A stretch of 64,000 bases of DNA from Microbacterium karelineae (GTDB lineage: Bacteria > Actinomycetota > Actinomycetes > Actinomycetales > Microbacteriaceae), in assembly GCF_009745985.1 (NCBI RefSeq), contig NZ_WFIX01000190.1, forward strand, positions 310,001 through 374,000, read 5' to 3'. Positions 1-8,370 of this stretch are shown in pieces. Numbering within the stretch: position 1 is the stretch's first letter; every line of letters begins with the position of its first letter. The notes beneath the pieces were generated by a model. It saw only the letters and a list, made by a program, of their open reading frames with translations. It ran no database searches and was not told the DNA's origin. The position numbers and the translations under genes are program-made.

Positions 1-1135
1 GCGGGATCTCGGCCGTCCAGGCGCCCATGGCGGCCTCGGATCCTGCGAGGAACTTCAGCTTGTCGGCGGCGCGACGCGGCGACGTGAGCTGCAGGTGCAT
101 ACGCACGCTGTCGCGCCCGACGGCGACGGGCGCCTGGTGCCACGCCGCGATGTACGGCGTGGGTGTGTCATAGAGCGCGTCGACACCGCGCAGCACGCGC
201 AGGTAGACGCGGGCGAGCTCGTCGCGCTCGGCGCTCGTGAGCTCGGTGAAGTCGGCGGCGTGGCGGCGCGGGACGAGGTGGATCTCGACGGGCCAGCGCG
301 CAGCGAAGGGCACATAGGCGACCCAGTGCTCGCTCTCGAGGACGACGCGGGGGCCTGCGAGCTCGAAGTCGATGATACGGGCGAAGAGGTCGGCGCCCTC
401 GCGCTCGATCTGGCGCAGGAGCGACTGCGTGCGCGGGGTCACATACGGGTACGAATAGATCTGGCCGTGCGGGTGGTGCAGGGTCACGCCGATCTGTTCG
501 CCGCGGTTCTCGAAGGGGAACACCTGCTGCACGCCGGGGAGCGCGCTGAGCGCCGCCGTGCGGTCCGCCCAGGCCTCGATGACGGTGCGGGCGCGCGTGA
601 CCGACTGCGTGCCGAACGATCCGGTGCGCTCCGGGCTGAAGCAGACGACCTCGCAGCGCCCGATCGCGGTGCGGGTGCGGCCGAGGCCGGGAGCCTGGAG
701 GTCGGCGAGGCCCTGGGGAGCGTCGTCGCCCGCGGGAACGTCGCCCGTCGCGCGGGCGAGCGCCGGGCCGAGCGACGGCGAACGGTTCTCGAACACCGCG
801 ACGTCGTACAGGGCGGGGACCTCAGACGGGTTCGTCTCGCTCTGTGGGGCGAGCGGGTCGAGCTCGGCCGGCGGGAGCATTGCCCGGTTCTGACGGTTCG
901 CGGCGATCGTGATCCACTCGCCCGTCAGGATGTCGCGGCGCATCGTCGCCGTGCCGGGGCGGGGATCGAGGTCGCGCGCATCGATGCGGCGCTCAGCCGA
1001 CAGCTGCGTACCCGGGTCGTCGAAGTAGATCAGCTCTCGTCCGTCGGCAAGCCGTGCGGGGCGCTTGACGACACCGCCGTCGAGCTCGATCGCGTCGGCT
1101 GCGGCGGTGACCTGGATTGCTGCGTCGTCGGGCAT
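1..1135 (-). CDS. galT: Galactose-1-phosphate uridylyltransferase, C-terminus cut by window edge
   Basis: Transfers UMP between UDP-glucose and galactose-1-phosphate in the Leloir pathway (cytoplasm). Seen: about 378 residues read leftward from ATG at 1135, with the GalT active-site motif HHPHGQIYSYP at about residues 220-230 (the His-Pro-His carries the uridylylated histidine) and N-terminal GEWITIAANRQNR. The C-terminus lies outside the window. An AAGGA stretch lies upstream of the ATG. It is divergent from the DUF6049 gene across 182 bp. A GH42 beta-galactosidase operon lies 5 kb away, so galactose released there could be used here; that link is inferred. The conserved murJ neighbourhood does not normally contain galT, so it is probably an accessory insertion. 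Confidence 0.93.
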   Translation of the reverse strand, partial: MPDDAAIQVTAAADAIELDGGVVKRPARLADGRELIYFDDPGTQLSAERRIDARDLDPRPGTATMRRDILTGEWITIAANRQNRAMLPPAELDPLAPQSETNPSEVPALYDVAVFENRSPSLGPALARATGDVPAGDDAPQGLADLQAPGLGRTRTAIGRCEVVCFSPERTGSFGTQSVTRARTVIEAWADRTAALSALPGVQQVFPFENRGEQIGVTLHHPHGQIYSYPYVTPRTQSLLRQIEREGADLFARIIDFELAGPRVVLESEHWVAYVPFAARWPVEIHLVPRRHAADFTELTSAERDELARVYLRVLRGVDALYDTPTPYIAAWHQAPVAVGRDSVRMHLQLTSPRRAADKLKFLAGSEAAMGAWTAEIP

Positions 1136-1277
1136 TCCCTGTGTCCTTGTGGGCGCGGAGGCGGGTGATATACGTCGATCCTATCGGCGTCGGCCGACCC
1201 TCCCTGCACCGCGCGCGTCAGCGGTCCAATCGTTATGCGCCGCGCGGGTGCTCCCAGGCGGGACACACGCGCGTCCG

Positions 1278-1283
1278 TAGAAT
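1278..1283 (+). promoter_or_regulatory. Probable -10 box for the DUF6049-murJ operon
   Basis: TAGAAT sits 34 bp upstream of the ATG at 1318, in the 182-bp divergent spacer with galT. No good -35 is visible, as is common in actinobacteria. Nothing else is recognisable in the spacer. Confidence 0.4.
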
Positions 1284-1317
1284 CACAGGCGGCCGCTCGT
1301 TCGCGCGGCCCCCTCCT

Positions 1318-3414
1318 ATGGACTCCTCGACTGCCTCCCCGCTCCGCGGCCGCGCCCGCCGCGCCGTCGCCCTCACGGGTGCGCTCGTCGCGCTCGTCGG
1401 CTGGGCGGCACCGGCCGCCGCCTCTGAGGCGAGGGGACCGGTCGCACCGCTGACCGTCGCGAATGTGGACGATGCGCCCGACGCGGAGATCGCGCCCCTC
1501 ACGATGGAGCTCGATGCGGGCGGCGTCGCGACGGGATCCTCGCTCGGCGTGACCCTTCAGGTCGCGAACTCCTCGTCCGAGGAGATCGCCGCGGCGGCGG
1601 TGACGGTCTCGCTCGGCGACGCGCTCGACGACGCGGATGCGATCGCCGCCTGGCTCGATGGATCCGCGGACACGGCCCGCGACGAGGTCGAGTCGCTGTC
1701 GACGCAGTCCCTGCCCGCCGGCACCTCGCAGACCATCACCGGCGCTCTGCCGCTCGGCGACATTCCTTCCGGCGTATACCCCGTCGTCGCCGAGTTCGAC
1801 GGGGGAGAGGCCCCGGTCGAGGCGCGCGGGCTCATCATCGTCACGGGAGCCGAGACGCCGGAGGTGGGCGTCGTGGTGCCCATCGCGGGCCCGGTCGCGA
1901 CCGACGGCGTGTACACGGCGCGGGCGCTCGCGACCCTCACCGGGGAAGAGGGCCTCCTGACGGCGCAGCTGGATGCCGTCGACGGCACGGAGGCGATCCT
2001 CGCCGTCGATCCGGCGATCGCCGCCTCGATCCGCGCCCTCGGGGACACCGCGCCCGCCGAGGCCATCGAATGGCTCGACCGCCTGCTGTCGCTCGAGAAC
2101 GACCGATTCGCGCTCCAGTTCGCCGACGCCGACGTGACGCCGCAGATCGAAGCGGGCCTGGACGCCCCGCTGAAGCCGACGCACCTCGGTGCATACCTCG
2201 ATGAGAATATAGTGGCGGCATCGGACGAGCCGATCACGCTCCACTCCCTCACGACGATCTCGCCGACCGTGCGCACCGAGCTCTTCTGGCCCACGCCGGG
2301 ATCCGCCGGCGACGACGTCGTCGCCGCGCTTGCGGACGGCTCGGACGCCCGCGTGATCGTCCCGGCATCGTCCACGACCGACGGCGCTGCGCGTCTCGGC
2401 GACGACGCCCTGGCCTACGACGACGCCCTCTCGGATCGGCTCCTCGAGATCGCCCGCGCGTCGGATCCCGTGGTGCGCGCGCAGGCGATCTCCGCGGCCA
2501 CCGCCGAGGTCTGGCTCGCGGCCTCCGAGTCCGACCAGCCGCTCCTGCTCGCGCTCGATCGGATGGGTTCCGACGCCCTCACGACCGACTCGGAAGGCGC
2601 CACGATCGTCGACGCCGAGCTCGAGATGTCGGCAGAAGGGCTCGCCGGTGCCGTCGATGCGGTCCTGTCGACTCCCGCCCTCACGGGAGCGACGCTCCGC
2701 GACGTGCTCGACGCGGCGCACGGATCCGTTTCGCTGTCCGACGTCCCACCCGACGAGGAGCGTCGCGCCGCCGTCGAGGCGTATCTCGAGGACGAGCCGC
2801 AGATCGCCCACATCTCGAAGGCGCTCGAGAATCCCGCCCTGTTCACCGGGCAGGTGCGCGCCGAGCTGCTGCGGCTGCTGTCGGTCGGCTGGGCGACGAA
2901 CCCCGAGGGCTTCGCGGAGCGCAGCGCCTCGCTCGCGGCGCTCGCCGACGACCGCGCGGTCGCGATCGACATCCAGCAGCCGGCGCCCGTGCAGCTGCTG
3001 AGCCCTGAGGCCCCCATGCCCGTCTGGATCCGCAACGACCTGCCCTACCCGGCGCGTGTGACGATCATCGCGACGCCCGACGATCCGCGCCTGTCCATCG
3101 ACGAGCGCACGGAGGTCATCGCGCAGCCCGACAGCACCACCCGCGTCTCCATCCCGATCGAGGCGCGCGTCGGCAGCGGCGACGTGACGGTGCACTTCCG
3201 GCTCGAGGCCCGCACAGGCGAGCAGATCGGCCCGAACCGCGACATGGAGGTGACGGTGCGGGCCGACTGGGAGCGCATCGGCATCGGCATCCTCATCGCG
3301 CTCGTCGTCGGCCTGTTCGGCTTCGGCATCGTGCGCCAGGTGCGCCGACGGCGCCGCGATCGGGAGCAGGCCGCGGCGAATTCCGACGACGGCATGAAAG
3401 AGGGCGACGCATGA
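1318..3414 (+). CDS. DUF6049 family secreted, membrane-anchored protein
   Basis: 698 residues. The start at 1318 gives a signal peptide (short basic N-terminus, hydrophobic stretch ALTGALVALVGWAAPAAAS). A long Ala/Asp-rich extracellular part follows, then one transmembrane segment near the C-terminus (about residues 655-673, IGILIALVVGLFGFGIV) and a basic cytoplasmic tail RRRRRDRE. The in-frame sequence further upstream is not protein-like. It overlaps murJ by 4 nt (ATGA), so the two are co-translated. Known: a DUF6049-type protein precedes MurJ in many actinobacteria (for example the Rv3909-Rv3910 pair in Mycobacterium). Function is unknown; a role with MurJ in envelope synthesis is inferred from linkage only. 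Confidence 0.85.
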   Translation: MDSSTASPLRGRARRAVALTGALVALVGWAAPAAASEARGPVAPLTVANVDDAPDAEIAPLTMELDAGGVATGSSLGVTLQVANSSSEEIAAAAVTVSLGDALDDADAIAAWLDGSADTARDEVESLSTQSLPAGTSQTITGALPLGDIPSGVYPVVAEFDGGEAPVEARGLIIVTGAETPEVGVVVPIAGPVATDGVYTARALATLTGEEGLLTAQLDAVDGTEAILAVDPAIAASIRALGDTAPAEAIEWLDRLLSLENDRFALQFADADVTPQIEAGLDAPLKPTHLGAYLDENIVAASDEPITLHSLTTISPTVRTELFWPTPGSAGDDVVAALADGSDARVIVPASSTTDGAARLGDDALAYDDALSDRLLEIARASDPVVRAQAISAATAEVWLAASESDQPLLLALDRMGSDALTTDSEGATIVDAELEMSAEGLAGAVDAVLSTPALTGATLRDVLDAAHGSVSLSDVPPDEERRAAVEAYLEDEPQIAHISKALENPALFTGQVRAELLRLLSVGWATNPEGFAERSASLAALADDRAVAIDIQQPAPVQLLSPEAPMPVWIRNDLPYPARVTIIATPDDPRLSIDERTEVIAQPDSTTRVSIPIEARVGSGDVTVHFRLEARTGEQIGPNRDMEVTVRADWERIGIGILIALVVGLFGFGIVRQVRRRRRDREQAAANSDDGMKEGDA

Positions 3415-5003
3415 GCCTCGGTCGATCCAGCGCGATGATCGCGGCGGGAACGCTCGCGTCCCGGGTCACGGGGCTGTTGCGGAGCCTGGTGCTCGTCAGT
3501 GCTCTCGGCGCCCAGGGCAGGGCCGCTGACGCGTTCACGATCGCGAATCAGCTGCCGAACTATGTCTTCCAGGTGATCTCGACGGGCGTGCTCACGGCGG
3601 TGTTCGTCCCGCAGATCGTGAAGTGGTCGCAGGCGGAGGACAACGGACAGCGCCTCATCTCGAAGCTCTTCACGCTCGGCACCGTCGTGCTTCTCGCCGT
3701 CACCGCGGTGTCGGTCGCCGCCGCACCACTGCTGGTGGACTGGCTCACGAACTACGAGTCGAAGGCGCAGTTCGACCTCGCCGTGACCTTCGCCTACTGG
3801 TGCCTGCCGCAGGTGTTCTTCTACGGGATGTTCGCCCTCATCGGCGAGACCCTCAACGCGCGACGGATGTTCGCGCCCTACGCCTGGGCGCCCATCACCA
3901 ACAACGTCGTCTCGATCGCCGGCTTCGGCCTGTTCATGTGGCTCTTCGGCGGGGCGCGCGGCGCGCTCGACGGGTGGCACGGCGGCATGATCGCGGTGAT
4001 CGCCGGCACGGCCACCTTCGGGATCATCGCGCAGACGGTCGTCCTCGCGCTGTTCTGGCGGAAGACGGGCCTGCGGATGCGCCCGGACTTCCGGTGGCGC
4101 GGCATCGGCTTCGGCGAGCTGCGGAACCTCGCGGGGTGGAGCGTCGGCATGCTCCTTGTGGGTCTCGGGGTCTCGTTCGTCCAGCAGAACATCATCACGA
4201 CCGCCTCGGGCGACAACGCCTCGTCGACGATCTGGTTCAACTCGTGGCTCGTGTTCATGCTCCCGTACTCGCTCATCGTGATGAGCATCGGCACCCCCTA
4301 TTTCACACAGCTCAGCGAGCACGCGCACGCCGGGCGGCACGAGGAGGTGCGGGACGACATCGGTAAGTCGATGCGGATCCTCGGGCTCTTCATCGTCGTC
4401 GCTGCCGCAGCGGTGCTCGCGGCGGCGTTCCCTGTCTCGCGCGTCTTCGCGAACAGCCACGCGGAGGCCGGTGCGATGGGTCCCGTGCTGACAGCATTCG
4501 TCGTCGGTCTCGTGCCGATGGCGATCCTCTTCGTCATCCAGCGGACGTTCTACGCGTACGGCGACACCCGCACGCCCTTCTTCTTCACGCTCTTCCAGGC
4601 ATCGATCGCGGTCCTCGGCGCGCTGCTCGCCTCGGCGCTGTTCGCCCCCGAATCCCTCACGGCCGGCGTCGCCCTCGTGCAGTCCGCGTCGAGCATCCTG
4701 CAGCTCGTCGTCGCGTGGATCCTCCTGCAGCGCCGCATCGGCACCTTCGGGTTCATCCTCACGCTGGCCGCATACCTGCGGTACATGCTCGCCGCGATCC
4801 CGGCGGGCCTCGCGGGCCTCGTCGTGTACTTCCTCGCCGGCGGCCCTGACGGCTGGATGGCATCGTCGAAGTGGGGCGGTGCCGGCGGCTGTCTCATCAT
4901 CGGCGCCGTCTGCGTCGTCGTCTACGTCGCGCTGCTTGCGCTCTTCCGCTCGCCCGAGCTGAAGGCGGCGATCGGCCTCGTCCGCGCCCGCCTCGGACGC
5001 TGA
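3411..5003 (+). CDS. murJ: Lipid II flippase MurJ (MviN family)
   Basis: 530 residues with about 14 hydrophobic segments. The N-terminus SSAMIAAGTLASRVTGLLRSLV is typical of MurJ, where conserved arginines line the cavity. Further family-like segments are NQLPNYVFQVISTGVLTAVFVPQIV and RTFYAYGDTRTPFF. MurJ moves lipid-linked peptidoglycan precursor across the membrane. The start ATG overlaps the stop of the DUF6049 gene. There is no C-terminal pseudokinase domain of the kind mycobacterial MurJ carries. It ends 7 bp from the convergent TetR gene and no terminator hairpin is visible there. Confidence 0.95.
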   Translation: MSLGRSSAMIAAGTLASRVTGLLRSLVLVSALGAQGRAADAFTIANQLPNYVFQVISTGVLTAVFVPQIVKWSQAEDNGQRLISKLFTLGTVVLLAVTAVSVAAAPLLVDWLTNYESKAQFDLAVTFAYWCLPQVFFYGMFALIGETLNARRMFAPYAWAPITNNVVSIAGFGLFMWLFGGARGALDGWHGGMIAVIAGTATFGIIAQTVVLALFWRKTGLRMRPDFRWRGIGFGELRNLAGWSVGMLLVGLGVSFVQQNIITTASGDNASSTIWFNSWLVFMLPYSLIVMSIGTPYFTQLSEHAHAGRHEEVRDDIGKSMRILGLFIVVAAAAVLAAAFPVSRVFANSHAEAGAMGPVLTAFVVGLVPMAILFVIQRTFYAYGDTRTPFFFTLFQASIAVLGALLASALFAPESLTAGVALVQSASSILQLVVAWILLQRRIGTFGFILTLAAYLRYMLAAIPAGLAGLVVYFLAGGPDGWMASSKWGGAGGCLIIGAVCVVVYVALLALFRSPELKAAIGLVRARLGR

Positions 5004-5009
5004 TCCGGG

Positions 5010-5588
5010 TCAGTCGCGCGCCAGTCCCCGCGTGACGGCGTCGACGATCCTGTGCGCAACCTCGCCCACCAGCGCGACTTCGCCCTGTCCCGCATATGCG
5101 GCCTGAAACGCCTCGAAGAGCGCCGCACCGGTCAGCGCGCGAGCGAGCGAGCGCGTGTCGACCGCACTCGAGATCCGGGTGGAAGCGACCTCGGCGTCGA
5201 GATAGGCCCGCACGAGCAGGGCCGGCCCCTCCGGTCCAGCACCCATCTCGGCCATGCTCTCACGATGTGCGTCGCGAAGGCTCGGGCTCCCGAAGATCGA
5301 CGCCGCCATCGGAAAGCTCTCGACGTAGAACGAGACGAGCGCCGACAGGAGCGTCCGGAGATTCTCCTCGACCGAGCCTGCACCGACGAGATCGAGCGGA
5401 TCGGGAAGCGGCGGCATCCTCTCATTGAGCACGGCGACGAAGAGCTCCTGCTTGCTCGCGAAGTGCTTGTAGAGCAGGGCCTCCGAGCATCCGGCGGCCC
5501 GCGCGATCTCTCGGGTCGTCGCGGCAGCGACGCCCTTCTCGGTCATCACGTCGGCTGCCGCACCGACGATGCGATCCCGTGTGTTCAT
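5010..5588 (-). CDS. TetR/AcrR family transcriptional regulator
   Basis: 192 residues from ATG 5588, chosen because GGGAGAGC lies just upstream and the HTH follows directly (MNTRDRIVGAAADVMTEKG...TTREIARAAGCSEALLYKHFASKQELF, residues about 1-50). The C-terminal ligand domain is helical and unremarkable. It is divergent from the membrane protein at 5687, with a perfect palindrome in the 98-bp spacer. The simplest reading is self-repression plus repression of that neighbour (inference). The ligand cannot be guessed. Confidence 0.88.
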   Translation of the reverse strand: MNTRDRIVGAAADVMTEKGVAAATTREIARAAGCSEALLYKHFASKQELFVAVLNERMPPLPDPLDLVGAGSVEENLRTLLSALVSFYVESFPMAASIFGSPSLRDAHRESMAEMGAGPEGPALLVRAYLDAEVASTRISSAVDTRSLARALTGAALFEAFQAAYAGQGEVALVGEVAHRIVDAVTRGLARD

Positions 5589-5621
5589 TCCGCTCTCCCT
5601 GCTCGCCGACCGTCCGGCGTC

Positions 5622-5668
5622 TTGACAGTACGGCACATACGGCCGATCCTTGGTGAGTGATCACTCAC
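5622..5668 (+). promoter_or_regulatory. Promoter and TetR-type operator between 5588 and 5687
   Basis: A consensus -35 TTGACA (5622-5627) is followed at 5653-5668 by the perfect 16-bp palindrome GTGAGTGATCACTCAC. It lies between the TetR gene and the membrane-protein gene, over the expected start of rightward transcription, which fits a TetR dimer operator. AAGGAG at 5677-5682 is the ribosome site for the gene at 5687. Confidence 0.75.
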
Positions 5669-5686
5669 TAACCACCAAGGAGCGGT

Positions 5687-6070
5687 ATGGACACCATCGA
5701 CATCTTCCGATTCGCGCTCCTCTTCGCGCACATCGTCGGCCTCGCCGCGATCGTCGGTTCGTACATCCTGCAGATGCCGTGGAAGCGCGGCTTCGACTTC
5801 CTGCCCCTCGTCATCGGCTCCATCGTCACGATCGTCACGGGGAACGCGCTCATCGCGGTACGTGAGGTCGGCGATCTCGGCGTCGACGAGCTGAAGATGA
5901 TCGTCAAACTGGCGCTCGCGATCATCGTCGGCGCTCTCAGCGTGGTCGGATTCATCCGCTCACGACGGCTCCGGAAAGCGAACGCGGACGACGCCCGGCT
6001 CAAACCCGTGATGCTCGCGATCGGGCTCGTCGCGATGGCGAACATCGCGGTCGCGCTGTTCTGGCGCTGA
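5687..6070 (+). CDS. Small integral membrane protein, probable target of the divergent TetR regulator
   Basis: 127 residues, mostly hydrophobic, with about four transmembrane helices (near residues 8-28, 38-56, 72-92 and 106-125) and a basic cytoplasmic loop (RSRRLRKAN). The style resembles short DUF2269-like membrane proteins, but I cannot name the family with confidence. AAGGAG lies 5 nt upstream of the ATG. It shares a palindromic operator with the TetR gene, so it is probably an inducible membrane function (inference). No transport motif is visible. Confidence 0.75.
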   Translation: MDTIDIFRFALLFAHIVGLAAIVGSYILQMPWKRGFDFLPLVIGSIVTIVTGNALIAVREVGDLGVDELKMIVKLALAIIVGALSVVGFIRSRRLRKANADDARLKPVMLAIGLVAMANIAVALFWR

Positions 6071-6115
6071 GCCCTCGATATGATCGCACCAGATCGCCTT
6101 GGGGGAGGTGAGACG

Positions 6116-6235
6116 GTGCGACGAGCAGCCGGCGAGTCCGCGGCCACGCTGGCCGCTGTGCTCCTCCTCGCGGCGGCCGCGGGCGCCCTGCTCATGGCGG
6201 GCATCACCATCGCGGCCTACCGCCGCCGCAGGTGA
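6116..6235 (+). CDS. Predicted 39-residue single-span membrane protein
   Basis: A short GTG-started frame encoding a basic N-terminus (RRAAGES), one hydrophobic span of about 25 residues (TLAAVLLLAAAAGALLMAGITIAAY) and a basic C-terminus (RRRR). A strong GGGGGAGG site lies 7 nt before the GTG, and the stop falls 9 bp before a perfect bidirectional terminator. Size, span, ribosome site and terminator together make a real gene likely. It follows the TetR-controlled membrane protein by 45 bp and may share its transcript. Function unknown. Confidence 0.6.
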   Translation: MRRAAGESAATLAAVLLLAAAAGALLMAGITIAAYRRRR

Positions 6236-6244
6236 CGCCCACGA

Positions 6245-6285
6245 CGACGCCCCGCCCCGTCGGAACGAGACGGGGCGGGGCGTCG
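6245..6285. terminator. Bidirectional intrinsic terminator
   Basis: A perfect 17-bp GC-rich stem (left arm 6245-6261, right arm 6269-6285) with a 7-nt loop lies between the convergent ends of the small membrane protein and the beta-galactosidase. No U-run follows, which is common in actinobacteria. Confidence 0.8.
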
Positions 6286-6289
6286 ACCC

Positions 6290-8281
6290 CTATGCCCGCA
6301 CGACCGCGACGCCGCGCGCCGCCAGCTCCGCGGATCCGTGCAGGAACGCGCCCGCGACGCCGTCCAGCGACACCGGTTCATCCGTGCGGTTGATGTAGAA
6401 GTCGAACCGGCCCGCGGCGCCTCGGCGCGACGCGAGCTCGACGGATCCGCGGAGCGGCTCGGGCAGCTCGGGCGCGACGCCCGCTCCCGCAAGCAGCTCC
6501 GGGACGAGGCGCGCGAGCCCCACGACGCCGAGCCGCGTCGACACATACGCCGCCGATCCGGATCCCACCGGCCGGCGCGTGACGGCCGCGCCCAGTTCGT
6601 CGTGCTCGTAGCTGGCGAGGATCTCGACGTCGTCCGCGACGACGTCGACGGGCTCGCTCCACACGGATCCGCTCGCGCCGTTCGACAGCGCGACCCCCTC
6701 GCCCTCATACAGCGGACGGAACTCCTCGACGCGCACGCCGAGCAGCTCGCGGAACGCACCGGGGTAGCCGCCGAGCCACACATGGTCGTTCTCGTCGACG
6801 ATGCCCGAGAAGTACGTCGTGACGAGGTGCCCGCCGCCCGTCGCGTAGGCCTCCAGCCGATCGCGCAGGGCGGCCGGCACGCTGTAGAGGACGGGGGCGA
6901 CGACCATCCGGTAGCCCGCGAGATCGGCGTCCGTCGGCACGACATCGACGCGCACGCCGGCGTCGACGAGCGCCGTCCACCACTCGAGCGCCTCGCGGCG
7001 GTAGCGCAGGAGCTCGGTCGGGTGCGAGTCGAGCTCGGAGCCCCACCACGAATGCCAGTCGAAGAGGATCGCGACCTCGGCGGGCTCGCGATCAGATCCG
7101 ACGACGTCGCCCAGGCCCTGCAGGATCCCGCCCAGGCCGACGACGTCGCGGAACAGGCGTGTGTCCTCGCCGCCGTGCGGGACCATCGCCGAGTGGTACT
7201 TCTCGGCACCCGCCTCGGATTGGCGCCACTGGAAGTAGCAGACCGCGTCGGCTCCGTGCGCGACGTGCGTCAGCGAGTCGCGCACGAGCTCGCCGGACCG
7301 CTTCGGGCGGTTGACGGGCTGCCAGTTGACGGCGCTCGTCGAGTGCTCCATGAGGAACCACGGCCGGTGCCGGGCCACGCCGCTCGTGATCGCCGCTGAG
7401 AAGGCGAGCTCGTCCCGATCCTGCGTGACGTAGTGGTCGTTCGAGACGAAGTCGATCTCGCGCGCCATCGCGGCGTAGTCGGCGTGGCGCGTGTCGCCGA
7501 CGATCATGAAGTTCGTCGTGACGGGGATGTCCGGGGTGATCCGGGTGAGGATCTCGCGCTCCGCGACGAGGTGATCCGTCAGCGCGTCCGACGAGAAGCG
7601 CAGGAAGTCGAGCTGCTGCGTCGGGTTCGGGAACGATGCGGCGAGGCGCGGCGGGAGGACCTCCTCGAAGGATCCGTACGCCTGCGACCAGAAGGCCGTG
7701 CCCCACGCGTGGTTGAGCCCCTCGATCGTGTCGTAGCGGGCGGCGAGCCACGCGCGGAACGCGCGCGCCGCGTCGTCGGAGTAGTCGTAGGCGTTGTGGC
7801 AGCCGAGCTCGTTGTTCACGTGCCACGCCACGATGCCGGGGTGGGATCCGTACCGCTCGGCGAGCTTCTCGACGAGCGTGAGCGCGTGCCGGCGGAACAC
7901 GGGCGAGGTCGGACGCCAGTGCTGGCGCGCCCCCTGCGAGAGGGTGTTCCCCTCGGCTGTCACCGGGAGGACCTCGGGGTGCGCCATCGTCAGCCACGGC
8001 GGCGGCGACGCGGTCGCGGTGGCGAGGTCGACGCCGATGCCGTTGTCGTGCATGAGGTCGATCAGCTCGTCGAGCCACGCGAAGTCCCACGTGTCGGCGT
8101 TCGGCTGCAGCTTCGCCCACGAGAAGATCGCGACGGACACGACGTCGACGCCGGCCTTCTTCATGAGCCGCACATCGTCGTCCCACACCTCGCGGGGCCA
8201 CTGATCGGGGTTGTAGTCGGCGCCGAACGAGATGCGCGGCGCGGTGCCGTCGGGCGTGCGCAGCCAGCGGTGGTTCTGCAT
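6290..8281 (-). CDS. GH42 beta-galactosidase
   Basis: 663 residues, the usual GH42 length. Seen: a TIM-barrel start with ADYNPDQWP (about 21-29), the acid/base glutamate in AWHVNNELG (E158) and the nucleophile in FLMEHSTSAVNW (E312), then trimerisation and beta-sandwich domains to the end. Start ATG 8281. There is no signal peptide, so it acts on imported oligosaccharide in the cytoplasm. It is the last gene of a leftward operon: permease, permease, binding protein, beta-galactosidase. Known GH42 enzymes favour beta-1,4/1,6-galacto-oligosaccharides; the actual substrate is not readable here. A 16-bp inverted repeat separates it from the binding-protein gene. Confidence 0.93.
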   Translation of the reverse strand: MQNHRWLRTPDGTAPRISFGADYNPDQWPREVWDDDVRLMKKAGVDVVSVAIFSWAKLQPNADTWDFAWLDELIDLMHDNGIGVDLATATASPPPWLTMAHPEVLPVTAEGNTLSQGARQHWRPTSPVFRRHALTLVEKLAERYGSHPGIVAWHVNNELGCHNAYDYSDDAARAFRAWLAARYDTIEGLNHAWGTAFWSQAYGSFEEVLPPRLAASFPNPTQQLDFLRFSSDALTDHLVAEREILTRITPDIPVTTNFMIVGDTRHADYAAMAREIDFVSNDHYVTQDRDELAFSAAITSGVARHRPWFLMEHSTSAVNWQPVNRPKRSGELVRDSLTHVAHGADAVCYFQWRQSEAGAEKYHSAMVPHGGEDTRLFRDVVGLGGILQGLGDVVGSDREPAEVAILFDWHSWWGSELDSHPTELLRYRREALEWWTALVDAGVRVDVVPTDADLAGYRMVVAPVLYSVPAALRDRLEAYATGGGHLVTTYFSGIVDENDHVWLGGYPGAFRELLGVRVEEFRPLYEGEGVALSNGASGSVWSEPVDVVADDVEILASYEHDELGAAVTRRPVGSGSAAYVSTRLGVVGLARLVPELLAGAGVAPELPEPLRGSVELASRRGAAGRFDFYINRTDEPVSLDGVAGAFLHGSAELAARGVAVVRA

Positions 8282-8298
8282 GTGTGTTCTCCCGTGAT

Positions 8299-8354
8299 GG
8301 GTCGCCAGGAGACGTCGGTGCGGGGTGCCGACGAATGTCGTCTCCTGGCGACCC
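8299..8354 (-). promoter_or_regulatory. Intercistronic hairpin between binding-protein and beta-galactosidase genes
   Basis: A perfect 16-bp inverted repeat (arms 8299-8314 and 8339-8354, GGGTCGCCAGGAGACG and its complement) encloses a 24-nt loop that can itself fold (TCGG...CCGA). It begins 17 bp after the stop of the binding protein. Such hairpins often stabilise the upstream message or partly terminate, giving more binding protein than enzyme; that role is inferred. Confidence 0.65.
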
Positions 8355-8370
8355 TCTCGATGTGGGCGGG

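Noticed and set aside
1030-3195. 721-codon minus-strand frame opposite the DUF6049 gene
   Set aside because: Arg/Gly/Asp-rich antisense shadow without family features; the plus-strand gene has signal peptide, membrane span and synteny.
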